A DNA stretch of 26,655 bases. Origin: Paludibacteraceae bacterium. GTDB lineage: Bacteria; Bacteroidota; Bacteroidia; Bacteroidales; Paludibacteraceae. A program made the translations under genes and the position numbers. The stretch is from the NCBI GenBank assembly GCA_024400275.1, contig JAKSMY010000024.1, forward strand, positions 1-26,655. The letters run 5' to 3'. Position 1 is the first letter of the stretch; the number at the start of each line of letters is the position of its first letter. The notes below the pieces were generated by a model, which was given only the letters and a program-made list of their open reading frames with translations, did no database searches and was not told the origin of the DNA. Below are positions 1-7,938 of the stretch, piece by piece.

Positions 1-306
1 AAATTGGAATCTTGAAGAATTTGCGTTGTTGTTCAAGGTGCCAAAATGGAACCTTGAATCCTCAACCTCTTCTTTTGTAAGTTGAAACATAAAATCCTCA
101 GGGAAACGTTTAATATTACGCTTTACCGCTTTATTTAAATTACCAGTTGTAATTCCATAAAAGCGAGCCAAGTCACTATCAAGCATCACCTGCACACCCC
201 GAATAGTAAAGATGCTATTCTCTACTTCATACTGTTCACTCGGATGCAGATTGACAACAATGTGCTCCGTTGACTTTGTAGAAACAATTTCTTTACTTTT
301 TGGCAT
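1..306 (-). CDS. ORF6N-domain DNA-binding protein, partial (C-terminus beyond left edge)
   Basis: The frame reads from an ATG at 306 to the window edge, 102 residues, with no stop. Residues about 30-85 match the ORF6N DNA-binding domain as I know it: an IFTIRGVQVMLDSDLARFYG stretch, then a basic NLNKAVKRNIKRFPEDFMF segment and FQLTKEE. This domain is common in phage-derived and chromosomal regulators of Bacteroidota, often tied to phage or mobile DNA, and its molecular role is poorly known. After it the sequence becomes S/N/F-rich (SRFHFGTLN... SRFQF), where relatives usually continue toward a TEQG-type motif; that part lies outside the window. A well-formed promoter lies 20 nt upstream of the ATG, so the gene is probably expressed alone. 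Domain call is firm; function is not. Confidence 0.85.
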   Translation of the reverse strand, partial: MPKSKEIVSTKSTEHIVVNLHPSEQYEVENSIFTIRGVQVMLDSDLARFYGITTGNLNKAVKRNIKRFPEDFMFQLTKEEVEDSRFHFGTLNNNANSSRFQF

Positions 307-325
307 ATGGTATCAATTTCAACTG

Positions 326-357
326 CAAAGGTACAAAAAATAATTGATATGAACAAA
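326..357 (-). promoter_or_regulatory. Bacteroidota-type promoter of the ORF6N gene
   Basis: On the minus strand a TACCTTTG box (326-333) is followed by GCAG; a TTTG box (354-357) lies 20 nt upstream. This fits the -33/-7 consensus of the Bacteroidota primary sigma factor. The ATG is at 306. Confidence 0.8.
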
Positions 358-389
358 ATAAAATTCAGTTTTGTGGAAAATAAGTGCCT

Positions 390-408
390 AATCCGCCAAT
401 GGCGGATT
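390..408. other. Short perfect hairpin AATCCGCC-AAT-GGCGGATT
   Basis: An 8-bp perfect inverted repeat with a 3-nt loop lies between the ORF6N promoter and the tRNA-Asp terminator. It has no U-tract, so it is a weak terminator candidate; it could be an operator for the ORF6N gene or a backup terminator for the tRNA. Confidence 0.5.
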
Positions 409-444
409 GTCGGATTGAGTTAACAGGTGGATTTACGTACACAA

Positions 445-476
445 AAAAAGGCATTCGCTTACGCGGATACCTTTTT
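445..476 (-). terminator. Intrinsic terminator of tRNA-Asp
   Basis: Read on the minus strand this is a 14-bp stem (AAAAAGGTATCCGC / GCGAATGCCTTTTT, one mismatch and one G-U) with a 4-nt loop, ending in a T-run. It begins two bases past the tRNA discriminator base, so it ends the tRNA transcript directly. Confidence 0.85.
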
Positions 477-477
477 G

Positions 478-551
478 CGGTGCGGACGAGACTCGAACTC
501 GCGACCTACGGCGTGACAGGCCGGTATTCTAACCAACTGAACTACCGCACC
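478..551 (-). tRNA. tRNA-Asp (anticodon GTC)
   Basis: The minus strand folds as a full cloverleaf. The acceptor stem is GGTGCGG/CCGCACC, the anticodon loop CTGTCAC carries GTC, and the T-arm is GCGAG-TTCGAGT-CTCGT. The discriminator is G, as expected for tRNA-Asp. The 3' CCA is not encoded (the next bases are CAA), so it must be added after transcription. A dedicated promoter lies upstream and a terminator immediately downstream, so this is a single-gene unit. Confidence 0.97.
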
Positions 552-584
552 CCAAAGATCACTGCTTCCTTTCGAAAGCAGGTG

Positions 585-615
585 CAAAGGTACAACATTT
601 TTTTGATATGACAAA
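585..615 (-). promoter_or_regulatory. Promoter of tRNA-Asp
   Basis: Minus-strand TACCTTTG (585-592) followed by GCA, with TTTG (612-615) 19 nt upstream. The mature tRNA begins at 551, so a leader of about 25-30 nt is expected. Confidence 0.8.
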
Positions 616-653
616 ATTTTTAGCGAAAAAAAACACAAAAAAATGTATTTTTG

Positions 654-3600
654 TCATTTTTTCCGTTGCTCACGACGTTTCTTGGCATCACCCGGATTGA
701 AATCATGACGGAAAACGAAACCTACTCCCTCTTGCATACCAGACTGATGCAACGAATATTTATCCACCGAATGCGTGAAAACCTTTGCTCGCAATTTGCC
801 ATCCGGTGTTAATTCATACTCAATATCAGCATCACCAAAGAAAGGTTGGTTACTGATATCATTGTAACGATAGCCCACATTACCATTGATAGTCAAACGA
901 TTGATTGGCTGAATCTGTATATTGGCTTCTGTTTCGTACGATTGATTGCCCTGCGTTCCGTCAGAACGTAAGTTAAATCCGACATTGACCATTGAAGTCA
1001 ATTTACTCAGCCATGAGTTTATCTGCCCTGTCACAGTGGACGACAACAAAGAATAAGCATCGTTCACTCCCGTTGACGCGTTCTCTGTACGCATGTAATC
1101 CGGTGTGTAGAAACGATTAAAGATAAGGAGGTAAATAACTTGTCGCATCAACATAGCCTCCGTATTGATGACAGCATTGATTTGTGCAGCCACACTTTCG
1201 TCTGATTGTGGAAATTCAATACCAAATTTCATCTGCATATCATTCAATCCCCCCATAATCCGAATAACGCAATCCACCGGTATGGACGAGCGTGAGGTGA
1301 TGGATTTAACCTCTGCTCCGAATAAATCACGCAAAGAAGCTGTACAACGATACTTAGCCGTGATATCCAATTGCGGTTCCTCAGGATTGCCGGACCATGT
1401 TACCGTAGAGCCTTCTTGAATAACAAAATCACGATGTATCAGATTGCCCACGGTATAAGAGAACGTACCACTCAACAAGGAATACACACCCAATAACTGC
1501 AAATTGCCCGTAGAAGCGTCCATGCTGAGACGCAAATTACCTTCGCCTCGTCCCACTATACCATCTCCGTTATGCGAATCCAGCATTAGATGAACTCGCG
1601 CCGAAGACAATGCTTCTATAGCTAAATTGAGCCAGATATGGGACATCGATGATGATGCAGCCTTCTTCGTTTTTTGCTCATCGGCAGATAAAGTATCCGA
1701 AGCAGGTTGCCGGAACGTAATAAAATCTGTTTCCGACGCATCTGAGGCTGTGGCTAAACTGAGGTAGAAATCTGTATTGCCTGCGGTGGACGCATTAACA
1801 TCAATACGTGTGTTTTGCTCATCGCCTTGAATATCCACCATGCCGGTGGCATACGCACGACCATAATACATACGCTGAGGATCCGACTGCAAATCAATAG
1901 CCATCAAATCCCGACATTTCAATCCAATGTGGTATTGGATATTCTCAAACTGTGTATGGGTAAGCATTCCGGATACGACTCCCTGATGTCCTTCCGCATC
2001 ACGCAAATGAATGGCGGGGAAAGAGACATACGTAGTATCCAAAATAACCGAATCCGAGAAAAAATAGCGGCAACCCGTATAAGGAATAGTCAAGGTGGCA
2101 TCTTTAGCGAACGCACGCGCGGTGACCCACGTTTGTAGATTGCTACCAAACAAATGGATATGCCCATATCCACGTCCGTCTATGCCATCTATTATGCCCT
2201 GTGTCCACCTATTGATAAAACTTAACGGAGCACCGTTGGCATCTATAAACAACTCCCAATAAACAGGTTTAGATGTCACTACTTGTCCTGTTAGTCCGGC
2301 AATACGCGTGCCGTCCAAATCAGCAGCACCATCTAATAAAACATTGCCTGTTGTTCTATCCAACGTGGCATTAGCAACAATACTTCCCACTCTAGTTTCG
2401 TTGATATAAGCATCAGACATTGTTACATTCGCTTCAAATTGAGGCGTTGAGAATGCTCCGTACAAGGTTCCCCACCCTGTCACATGACCGCGTATATCTA
2501 CGGATTCCACAATTTGTGTGGCTGATAATAAATACCCCAAGTCTATATCCTGAAAACGCATCGTAACGGAGTCATTCATATTGGTTGATAAACGCCCGTC
2601 TGCACTTAACATTTGGTCCACTGTATGAATATGTAGATTATTGACAGACAGGCACGTATCTTCCCCTGAATACTTCAGTTTTGCGTCTTCCACGTACCAA
2701 CGTTTATCACCCAACAAGAAGTTAGTCGGCAAAATATGCATCTCAATATGAGGGGCATTATTAACCCGAGCGAATGATGTCTGAATACAAATGTCCGGTT
2801 TGGCATCCAAACTTTCCTGAGTTCCAAATTCAAATGTCGTGGTTAGTGTATCCTGCCGTGCCCACGTTTGTGCCTGCAACACAATATCCCCTACGCGCAA
2901 ACGGGTAGAGTCCAACGATATGATATGTTGAGTAACTGAAAAAGCAGCCACCAAATCTTGTGTCGGAGTATTATTGTCCACAATAAGAGAAAGATTATTA
3001 TAAGCCGTATTCCCATTATGAATCGCAGGAACAGACACCGCCAAGAAATAAGCCGAATCGGACTCGTGAAGATAGCCGTTAATCATTGGGGTGTCCAAAA
3101 TATCCATATTATTGGGCATAATGACATCTAATAATTGATTCGGTTGAAGCACCTCAAGAGAGAAATTGATGTTGTTCTCCTTGTGCTCAACCACCGATTG
3201 TCCAACCAGAGACGGCAATCCTTTTCGGAGCAAACGCTTAATGGTAAGCGGTAACGTAGTCCATCGGAAAGACCCATCTACATTGGCTTTTGCCACCGAT
3301 GAGGTGAGTGTCAAACTTTTTGCCTGTTCGTCCTGCTGCAATTGCACATCAACGGTTGGCACCAACAGTCGTTTTTTGGCTCCGCTTATCCACAGTGAAT
3401 CCACCCATGCAAGACCATTCATCTCGTCAACAACCGAACCGGTAAGGCTATCACATGTTAAATGAATTCCTGCTTGAAAAGAGAGCGAATGTCCCAAAGC
3501 TGAATCGGTTAATTGCAACTTATCCAATTGCATAAAAGGAACATCTGCGTGAGCATCTAATGAATAGGGGCAATCGGCAACATTTAATAAACTATTGACC

Positions 3601-4823
3601 GTGATATTCACATTGGGATCTTTGACATCAAGACTAACTTCCATCAGCGTTGAATCAGCATGACCATGCAGACGGATATTGGAATAAGGATAGCCGTGAT
3701 ACGTCAAGCGAGAAACGAGTCCATCAACGTATGTATTCGTTTGCATATCCGATAGCACCGTTCGTACTTTGAGCGAGGCTGCCAAACTGCCTAATTCCGA
3801 GTTATGCAACATACGTCCCAATGCCCAATTGGACGTAGATACTGCTGCACGCAACGTGTCCCAATGAAGCATATCCGCTGTGGTGGAAATGGTGCCCATA
3901 CGTGTAACAAAAGCGCCATGCAGATGAAGATTATCTTTTTTACATTCCACCTGACCACGATAATGCATATTTCCCATTCGCACGATTTCAGACGGCATTT
4001 CAAAAGGTTGCTTCAGTACATCACTTAGCAGAGACGACAGCAGAGGGGCATTAACATATATATCCGTGCAAGACAAACGAGCCGAAAGAGAGTCATAAAC
4101 CAAAGGTTTATTCACTTGGACATCTCCTAAAAACATCTGCTGTCCTTGATAAACGACACATAGTTTATCTGCAAATAATGTGTCTAACGACCCATGCAAG
4201 TCAGCCTCTGCATACCCGTCAATTGATGGCACACGAGCCCGAAAATACAAGGCGCGCAAAGCCGCAGCGATAGAATCGCGTCCGCTGAATCGGAAACCTA
4301 CATCGGTTTGAATATCCGACAACATTAAATCCGTACCCGATGGAAGATGACGATAATGTATCCGAGCTCCCTCAATAGCTATTTTGCGGCATTCAATATC
4401 ATACGAGAATGTATCAACAGATTGCGTATTTTGGAATCTGTTAAGCAAAAAATCCATATTGGTTGATGCCGAGTCTTGAACGATATTGATATATGGATTG
4501 CTCAACTTGACGAGAGGGAAGGACAGATTATTCTTCTCCAAGGCAAAGGGATTGAATCGCACTTTCATTTCAGGAATGAACAGCAACGTATCTCGGTTTT
4601 GGTCACTCAAATACGCTCCTTTCATATACAACGACAACGGAGGACGTATCTCTACCTTATCTATATGTGTTTCCACATGAAAGATACGACTCATTTCTTC
4701 CGTCACTATTGCCACAACAGCCGTTTGCACACGCGAAGAGCGCAATGCCAGCAGCAATGCACCCACCGTAATCAGGGTACATAGCACAAAAACGGACACT
4801 ATGACAACAAGACGTTTAAACAT
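654..4823 (-). CDS. tamB: TamB-like translocation/assembly module protein
   Basis: A 1389-residue protein. One N-terminal membrane segment (about residues 5-27) is followed by a very long, beta-rich, low-cysteine region typical of the AsmA/TamB family, which spans the periplasm as a beta-taco and is thought to carry phospholipids or aid outer-membrane protein assembly. The last ~400 residues resemble the TamB domain (formerly DUF490): a LSGTFSYTVGN...FVIQEGSTVTWSG segment, then NVGYRYND and a C-terminal KVFTHSVDKY...GVGFVFRHDFN stretch that ends beta-barrel-like. A basic tail (KKRREQRKK) follows. The ATG directly abuts the stop of the upstream nucleosidase-like gene (TAG|ATG), so the two are co-transcribed and probably translationally coupled. 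No tamA homologue is visible in the window. The family call is strong; the substrate is unknown. Confidence 0.9.
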   Translation of the reverse strand: MFKRLVVIVSVFVLCTLITVGALLLALRSSRVQTAVVAIVTEEMSRIFHVETHIDKVEIRPPLSLYMKGAYLSDQNRDTLLFIPEMKVRFNPFALEKNNLSFPLVKLSNPYINIVQDSASTNMDFLLNRFQNTQSVDTFSYDIECRKIAIEGARIHYRHLPSGTDLMLSDIQTDVGFRFSGRDSIAAALRALYFRARVPSIDGYAEADLHGSLDTLFADKLCVVYQGQQMFLGDVQVNKPLVYDSLSARLSCTDIYVNAPLLSSLLSDVLKQPFEMPSEIVRMGNMHYRGQVECKKDNLHLHGAFVTRMGTISTTADMLHWDTLRAAVSTSNWALGRMLHNSELGSLAASLKVRTVLSDMQTNTYVDGLVSRLTYHGYPYSNIRLHGHADSTLMEVSLDVKDPNVNITVNSLLNVADCPYSLDAHADVPFMQLDKLQLTDSALGHSLSFQAGIHLTCDSLTGSVVDEMNGLAWVDSLWISGAKKRLLVPTVDVQLQQDEQAKSLTLTSSVAKANVDGSFRWTTLPLTIKRLLRKGLPSLVGQSVVEHKENNINFSLEVLQPNQLLDVIMPNNMDILDTPMINGYLHESDSAYFLAVSVPAIHNGNTAYNNLSLIVDNNTPTQDLVAAFSVTQHIISLDSTRLRVGDIVLQAQTWARQDTLTTTFEFGTQESLDAKPDICIQTSFARVNNAPHIEMHILPTNFLLGDKRWYVEDAKLKYSGEDTCLSVNNLHIHTVDQMLSADGRLSTNMNDSVTMRFQDIDLGYLLSATQIVESVDIRGHVTGWGTLYGAFSTPQFEANVTMSDAYINETRVGSIVANATLDRTTGNVLLDGAADLDGTRIAGLTGQVVTSKPVYWELFIDANGAPLSFINRWTQGIIDGIDGRGYGHIHLFGSNLQTWVTARAFAKDATLTIPYTGCRYFFSDSVILDTTYVSFPAIHLRDAEGHQGVVSGMLTHTQFENIQYHIGLKCRDLMAIDLQSDPQRMYYGRAYATGMVDIQGDEQNTRIDVNASTAGNTDFYLSLATASDASETDFITFRQPASDTLSADEQKTKKAASSSMSHIWLNLAIEALSSARVHLMLDSHNGDGIVGRGEGNLRLSMDASTGNLQLLGVYSLLSGTFSYTVGNLIHRDFVIQEGSTVTWSGNPEEPQLDITAKYRCTASLRDLFGAEVKSITSRSSIPVDCVIRIMGGLNDMQMKFGIEFPQSDESVAAQINAVINTEAMLMRQVIYLLIFNRFYTPDYMRTENASTGVNDAYSLLSSTVTGQINSWLSKLTSMVNVGFNLRSDGTQGNQSYETEANIQIQPINRLTINGNVGYRYNDISNQPFFGDADIEYELTPDGKLRAKVFTHSVDKYSLHQSGMQEGVGFVFRHDFNPGDAKKRREQRKK

Positions 4824-5306
4824 CTATTCTACACCATGAGTCAATTCATGATAGGCATGTAGGCTAAGGTTATCGCTCACCAACTTGAGTGCGCTGGTTT
4901 TAGCAAATCCCATCGCGGCTATATATGCCAATTCCATATCAAAAACGCAGTCCTTATAGTCCGATTGCAACACAAAATCCGAATTGGTATAGCACACCGC
5001 CTTACAATTAGCGATAGGGAACAATCCATCGTCCACAGCATCGAGCATCATCTCCGGTTCGGGGAAACGACAGTTGGGGTGATTGGTAAAAACTTGCGTA
5101 ACTTCCACCAATGTACCAATATCAAAATTTGCTGAACCGGCATAACCGATATTAAGAACGTGCGTATCTTTCGGCACATCGCGCAGCGCACGTACTATAT
5201 TGACACCTCCCACTCCAGTTACTAATACGGGCCAATCGGTGTCTGGCAGGTACTTTGAGATAAGGGTTCTCTCACCCTCTTCTGCTATTAGAATTAAATG
5301 TTCCAT
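4824..5306 (-). CDS. Short nucleoside phosphorylase / MTA-SAH nucleosidase-like protein
   Basis: A 160-residue protein of the PNP/MTAN (phosphorylase superfamily) fold. Visible motifs are TGVGGVN (30-36), NIGYAG (52-57), FDMELA (122-127; like the substrate-binding MET-GLU of MTAN) and VSDN (143-146; like the catalytic Asp of the SDxA motif). Typical MTAN or PNP enzymes are 230-280 residues, so this one is clearly compact, with the middle and C-terminus reduced. The start is set at the ATG at 5306 because the reading frame upstream of it overlaps the promoter and its residues are not family-like. It forms an operon with tamB with zero spacing. It may cleave or bind a purine nucleoside, possibly in S-adenosylhomocysteine/methylthioadenosine or menaquinone (futalosine) metabolism; that is inference. 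Confidence 0.75.
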   Translation of the reverse strand: MEHLILIAEEGERTLISKYLPDTDWPVLVTGVGGVNIVRALRDVPKDTHVLNIGYAGSANFDIGTLVEVTQVFTNHPNCRFPEPEMMLDAVDDGLFPIANCKAVCYTNSDFVLQSDYKDCVFDMELAYIAAMGFAKTSALKLVSDNLSLHAYHELTHGVE

Positions 5307-5362
5307 ACTGTTTTTTGTCTTAAAAAAAATGCCGCTTAAACAAAATATACAAAATTCGGCCA

Positions 5363-5394
5363 CAAAGTTACTATAAAATTTTGATATTTGCAAA
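5363..5394 (-). promoter_or_regulatory. Promoter of the nucleosidase-like/tamB operon
   Basis: Minus-strand TAACTTTG (5363-5370) with TTTG (5391-5394) 20 nt upstream. It physically overlaps the plus-strand promoter at 5380-5410, so RNA polymerase can probably bind only one side at a time. Confidence 0.75.
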
Positions 5395-5410
5395 AAAAGT
5401 AGTACTTTTG
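5380..5410 (+). promoter_or_regulatory. Promoter of the miaA/glycogen synthase operon
   Basis: TTTG (5380-5383), a 19-nt spacer, then TACTTTTG (5403-5410) followed by CAGC. It interleaves with the divergent promoter at 5363-5394. The first ATG of the operon is at 5429. Confidence 0.8.
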
Positions 5411-5428
5411 CAGCAAAATTTCGTTATT

Positions 5429-5983
5429 ATGATTTATAAGATTACTTTTTCATGCGATGAAGGCGAGGATTTACGGCTTACATTCGAGGCTGATCCTGAG
5501 GCTACTTTTTTAGATTTGCACAAAGCCATTTTGGCTGCCGTTAGGTATAAAGACGACCAAATGACTTCTTTCTTTATGTGCAACGACCGGTGGGAAAAAG
5601 AGCAAGAAGTGACATTGGTGGAAATGGATAATAACTTCGAGTATGACAATATGACAATGGAAAATACTCGTCTAAGTGAATTGATGGAGGAACAGGGGCA
5701 ACGGTTGATTTATATTTTTGACCCTATGTTCGAGCGTTATTTCTTCGGTTCTTTGCGTGAGATAATGTCCGGACAAATGGAAGGTGTCAAATTGGTAGAG
5801 AAAAAGGGTAAAGCCCCTAAACAACTGCAGACGGAAGATTCGTTGGCAGGCATTGTTGGTAAAGACGGCAAGGCCGATTGGGAAAGCGAAGAGGATTTCT
5901 ATGGCGATAGTCAATACGACGCGGAAGACTTAGATATGGAAGGTTTCCAAGACCTGAGTTTTGACGATGGGTCTATGTTTTAA
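5429..5983 (+). CDS. pRiA4b ORF3-like (IS1096 TnpR-type) domain protein
   Basis: A 184-residue protein. The ATG at 5429 is used because positions before it lie within or next to the promoter's -7 box (5403-5410). The first ~125 residues look like the plasmid pRiA4b ORF-3-like domain: MIYKITF, then F.DLHKAIL, an aromatic MTSFFMCNDRWEK segment and a later LIYIFDPMFERYFFG segment. The C-terminal ~50 residues are acidic and disordered-looking (WESEEDFYGDSQYDAEDLD). The domain is named after plasmid and insertion-sequence passenger genes, but free-standing chromosomal copies are common and have no settled function. It is first in a tight operon, 2 nt before miaA. No transposase or terminal repeats are seen, so I do not call it a mobile element. 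Confidence 0.7.
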   Translation: MIYKITFSCDEGEDLRLTFEADPEATFLDLHKAILAAVRYKDDQMTSFFMCNDRWEKEQEVTLVEMDNNFEYDNMTMENTRLSELMEEQGQRLIYIFDPMFERYFFGSLREIMSGQMEGVKLVEKKGKAPKQLQTEDSLAGIVGKDGKADWESEEDFYGDSQYDAEDLDMEGFQDLSFDDGSMF

Positions 5984-5985
5984 AG

Positions 5986-6915
5986 GTGAAGCGTTTATTA
6001 GTTATAACCGGACCGACAGGCGTTGGCAAGACCGACTTGACTCTTAGATTGGCAGAACGGTATGATTGCCCCATACTGAACGCAGATAGTCGGCAAATAT
6101 ATAAGGACATACCTATCGGTACAGCGGCACCAACTCAAGAGGACCAAGCCCGAGTAAAGCATTTCTTTGTTGAAACAAAAAACATCAATGAGACTTACAA
6201 CGCTGGAGAATTTGAGCGCGACTGTTTGGACGTAATACGAAGATTGCCCGACACAGATGTTCATCATCCCGTAACAGCTGTCTTGAGTGGCGGGAGCATG
6301 CTATACATCGATGCCGTTTGCAACGGATTAGATGATATACCCCCCGTTCCGGAATCTATACGCCAAACGGTGCAGCAACTATACCGACAAGGCGGCATAG
6401 CCCGACTCCAATCCGAGGTGCAGCGTTTAGACCCTGTCTATTGGGAAAGAGTGGACCAAGCCAATCCTCAGCGGTTGATGCACTGTATAGAAGTCAGCAT
6501 GGTTGCCGGATGTCCCTATTCGTCGTTCCGAAAGAAGAAAACAATAGAGCGTCCGTTTGAGGTTGTAAAAGTTGTATTGGACAGACCTCGCGAGGAGTTA
6601 TATACCCGCATTAACCAGCGTGTATTAGTGATGATAAAGGAGGGTCTGGAAGATGAAGCACGCAAAGTATGGAAAGAACCGATTCCCAACAGTTTGAATA
6701 CGGTGGGATATAAAGAGATGTTCGCTTTTTTCCGCAATGAAATCAGTCGCGACGAAGCCGTTCGTTTGATACAACAAAACAGTCGCCATTATGCCAAACG
6801 ACAAATAACTTGGTTTAGACAATATACAGATGCCCATTGGTTATCAGCAGATTTAGATTATGAAGAACAGATACATATTTTGGATAGTTGGCTTACTGAG
6901 CCTAACCGGATGTAA
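5986..6915 (+). CDS. miaA: tRNA dimethylallyltransferase
   Basis: A 309-residue protein that transfers dimethylallyl from DMAPP to N6 of A37 in tRNAs reading UNN codons (i6A synthesis). The P-loop GPTGVGKT is at residues 9-16, followed by the family motif LNADSRQIYKDIPIGTA, then an LSGGSMLYIDAVCNGLDDIP segment and the C-terminal YAKRQITWFR. Length is normal. The start codon is GTG, 2 nt after the preceding stop; no ATG alternative keeps the P-loop. The 3' end overlaps the next gene by 56 bp. Its isoprenoid substrate is made by the MEP pathway, of which ispE (14387) is a member elsewhere in the window. Confidence 0.96.
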   Translation: MKRLLVITGPTGVGKTDLTLRLAERYDCPILNADSRQIYKDIPIGTAAPTQEDQARVKHFFVETKNINETYNAGEFERDCLDVIRRLPDTDVHHPVTAVLSGGSMLYIDAVCNGLDDIPPVPESIRQTVQQLYRQGGIARLQSEVQRLDPVYWERVDQANPQRLMHCIEVSMVAGCPYSSFRKKKTIERPFEVVKVVLDRPREELYTRINQRVLVMIKEGLEDEARKVWKEPIPNSLNTVGYKEMFAFFRNEISRDEAVRLIQQNSRHYAKRQITWFRQYTDAHWLSADLDYEEQIHILDSWLTEPNRM

Positions 6916-7936
6916 GGAGTTTACATGTGATTTTTCTTATTCTCCCACTATGCCACATGCCGGACAAACGGTAGTGTTTGCCAATCAAAGCGTAGGGGCG
7001 GATGATTACGCATGGCAGTTTGGAGATAATGTTACATCGGACAGCAATACTCCTTCCCACGTTTATAAGAAACCCGGAACTTATACGGTTACTCTAAAAA
7101 TAACCCGAAACAAGGTGCAGCATAAATCGTGTACCCATGTCATTACCATACAGGATACGGTTCCTGCCATATCTGTTCCTGCGGGTGACATTCAAACGTA
7201 TGCCACCACGTTTATTTATGCCGATGTCTATAATCCGTGGAAGAAAAACATCACCTATCATTGGTCTTTGCCGGAAGATTTTGAGATAACATCACTGCCG
7301 TATAAAGATTCGTCAATGTTAATGGGCTATTTCACACAGCCCCATGACCAAGTATCTCTGGCTCTGGACCTGCACATTGCAGATTCTTTTCATTTGAATG
7401 ACCAAGATTTTCATTTGGAAAAATCAATAAACGTTTATCACCAACCTGCCACATCGCTTCTCTTTATGCAGGAGGACAAAGCTTATGAGCAGTTTATATA
7501 CACACTGAATAGCCAGCGTATTTATTCCGATGCCGTAGCCACTGTGGACGATGGCAATATCCATCTGCTGAAAAACGAACAAGATACAATCTATCAATAT
7601 GGCACTATTCTCTTTACCGTACCCAAAGTAGCCCAAATGATGGGACAAGATATCAAAGGTTTTCAAGTGGATCGATTATTAGGCAAGATATATGCCTATG
7701 GCAATGGCTTATGGGTGTGTAACATCAATGGAAGCAGCCTTGTCAAACTCCAAGACACTTTTGTCGGAGCCATCAAAGTAGATGTTGCCGGCAACCGGCT
7801 CTACTGGGCTACCGAAGAAGCCACTTTGGGGCAGCGTCTGTTGCAAACAAGCAACAATACAGACCAATTACGACCGGACACCATCAACCGCCGGTCCGAT
7901 GTTCAATGCATATCCGTTAATTCTATTCAACACTGA
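6860..7936 (+). CDS. PKD-domain lipoprotein
   Basis: A 358-residue protein. The N-terminus is a lipoprotein signal with lipobox SLTGC, lipidated Cys at residue 18, followed by K-E-F; the charged +2/+3 residues partly resemble the surface-export signal of Bacteroidota lipoproteins. Residues about 25-97 form a PKD domain (YAWQFGDN...SHVYKKPGTYTVTLKI). The rest is beta-rich and the last ~120 residues (FQVDRLLGKIYAYGNGLWV, RLYWATEE) look like a partial beta-propeller of the kind in low-density-lipoprotein-receptor-like YWTD proteins. It overlaps the end of miaA by 56 bp and ends 2 nt before glycogen synthase, so it is inside this operon although its job looks unrelated. It is probably a cell-envelope adhesion or sugar-binding protein; function not shown. 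Confidence 0.85.
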   Translation: MKNRYIFWIVGLLSLTGCKEFTCDFSYSPTMPHAGQTVVFANQSVGADDYAWQFGDNVTSDSNTPSHVYKKPGTYTVTLKITRNKVQHKSCTHVITIQDTVPAISVPAGDIQTYATTFIYADVYNPWKKNITYHWSLPEDFEITSLPYKDSSMLMGYFTQPHDQVSLALDLHIADSFHLNDQDFHLEKSINVYHQPATSLLFMQEDKAYEQFIYTLNSQRIYSDAVATVDDGNIHLLKNEQDTIYQYGTILFTVPKVAQMMGQDIKGFQVDRLLGKIYAYGNGLWVCNINGSSLVKLQDTFVGAIKVDVAGNRLYWATEEATLGQRLLQTSNNTDQLRPDTINRRSDVQCISVNSIQH

Positions 7937-7938
7937 TT

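Noticed and set aside
5429..5983. pRiA4b/IS1096-like gene considered as part of an insertion sequence
   Set aside because: No transposase, terminal inverted repeats or target duplication; it sits in a tight operon with miaA.
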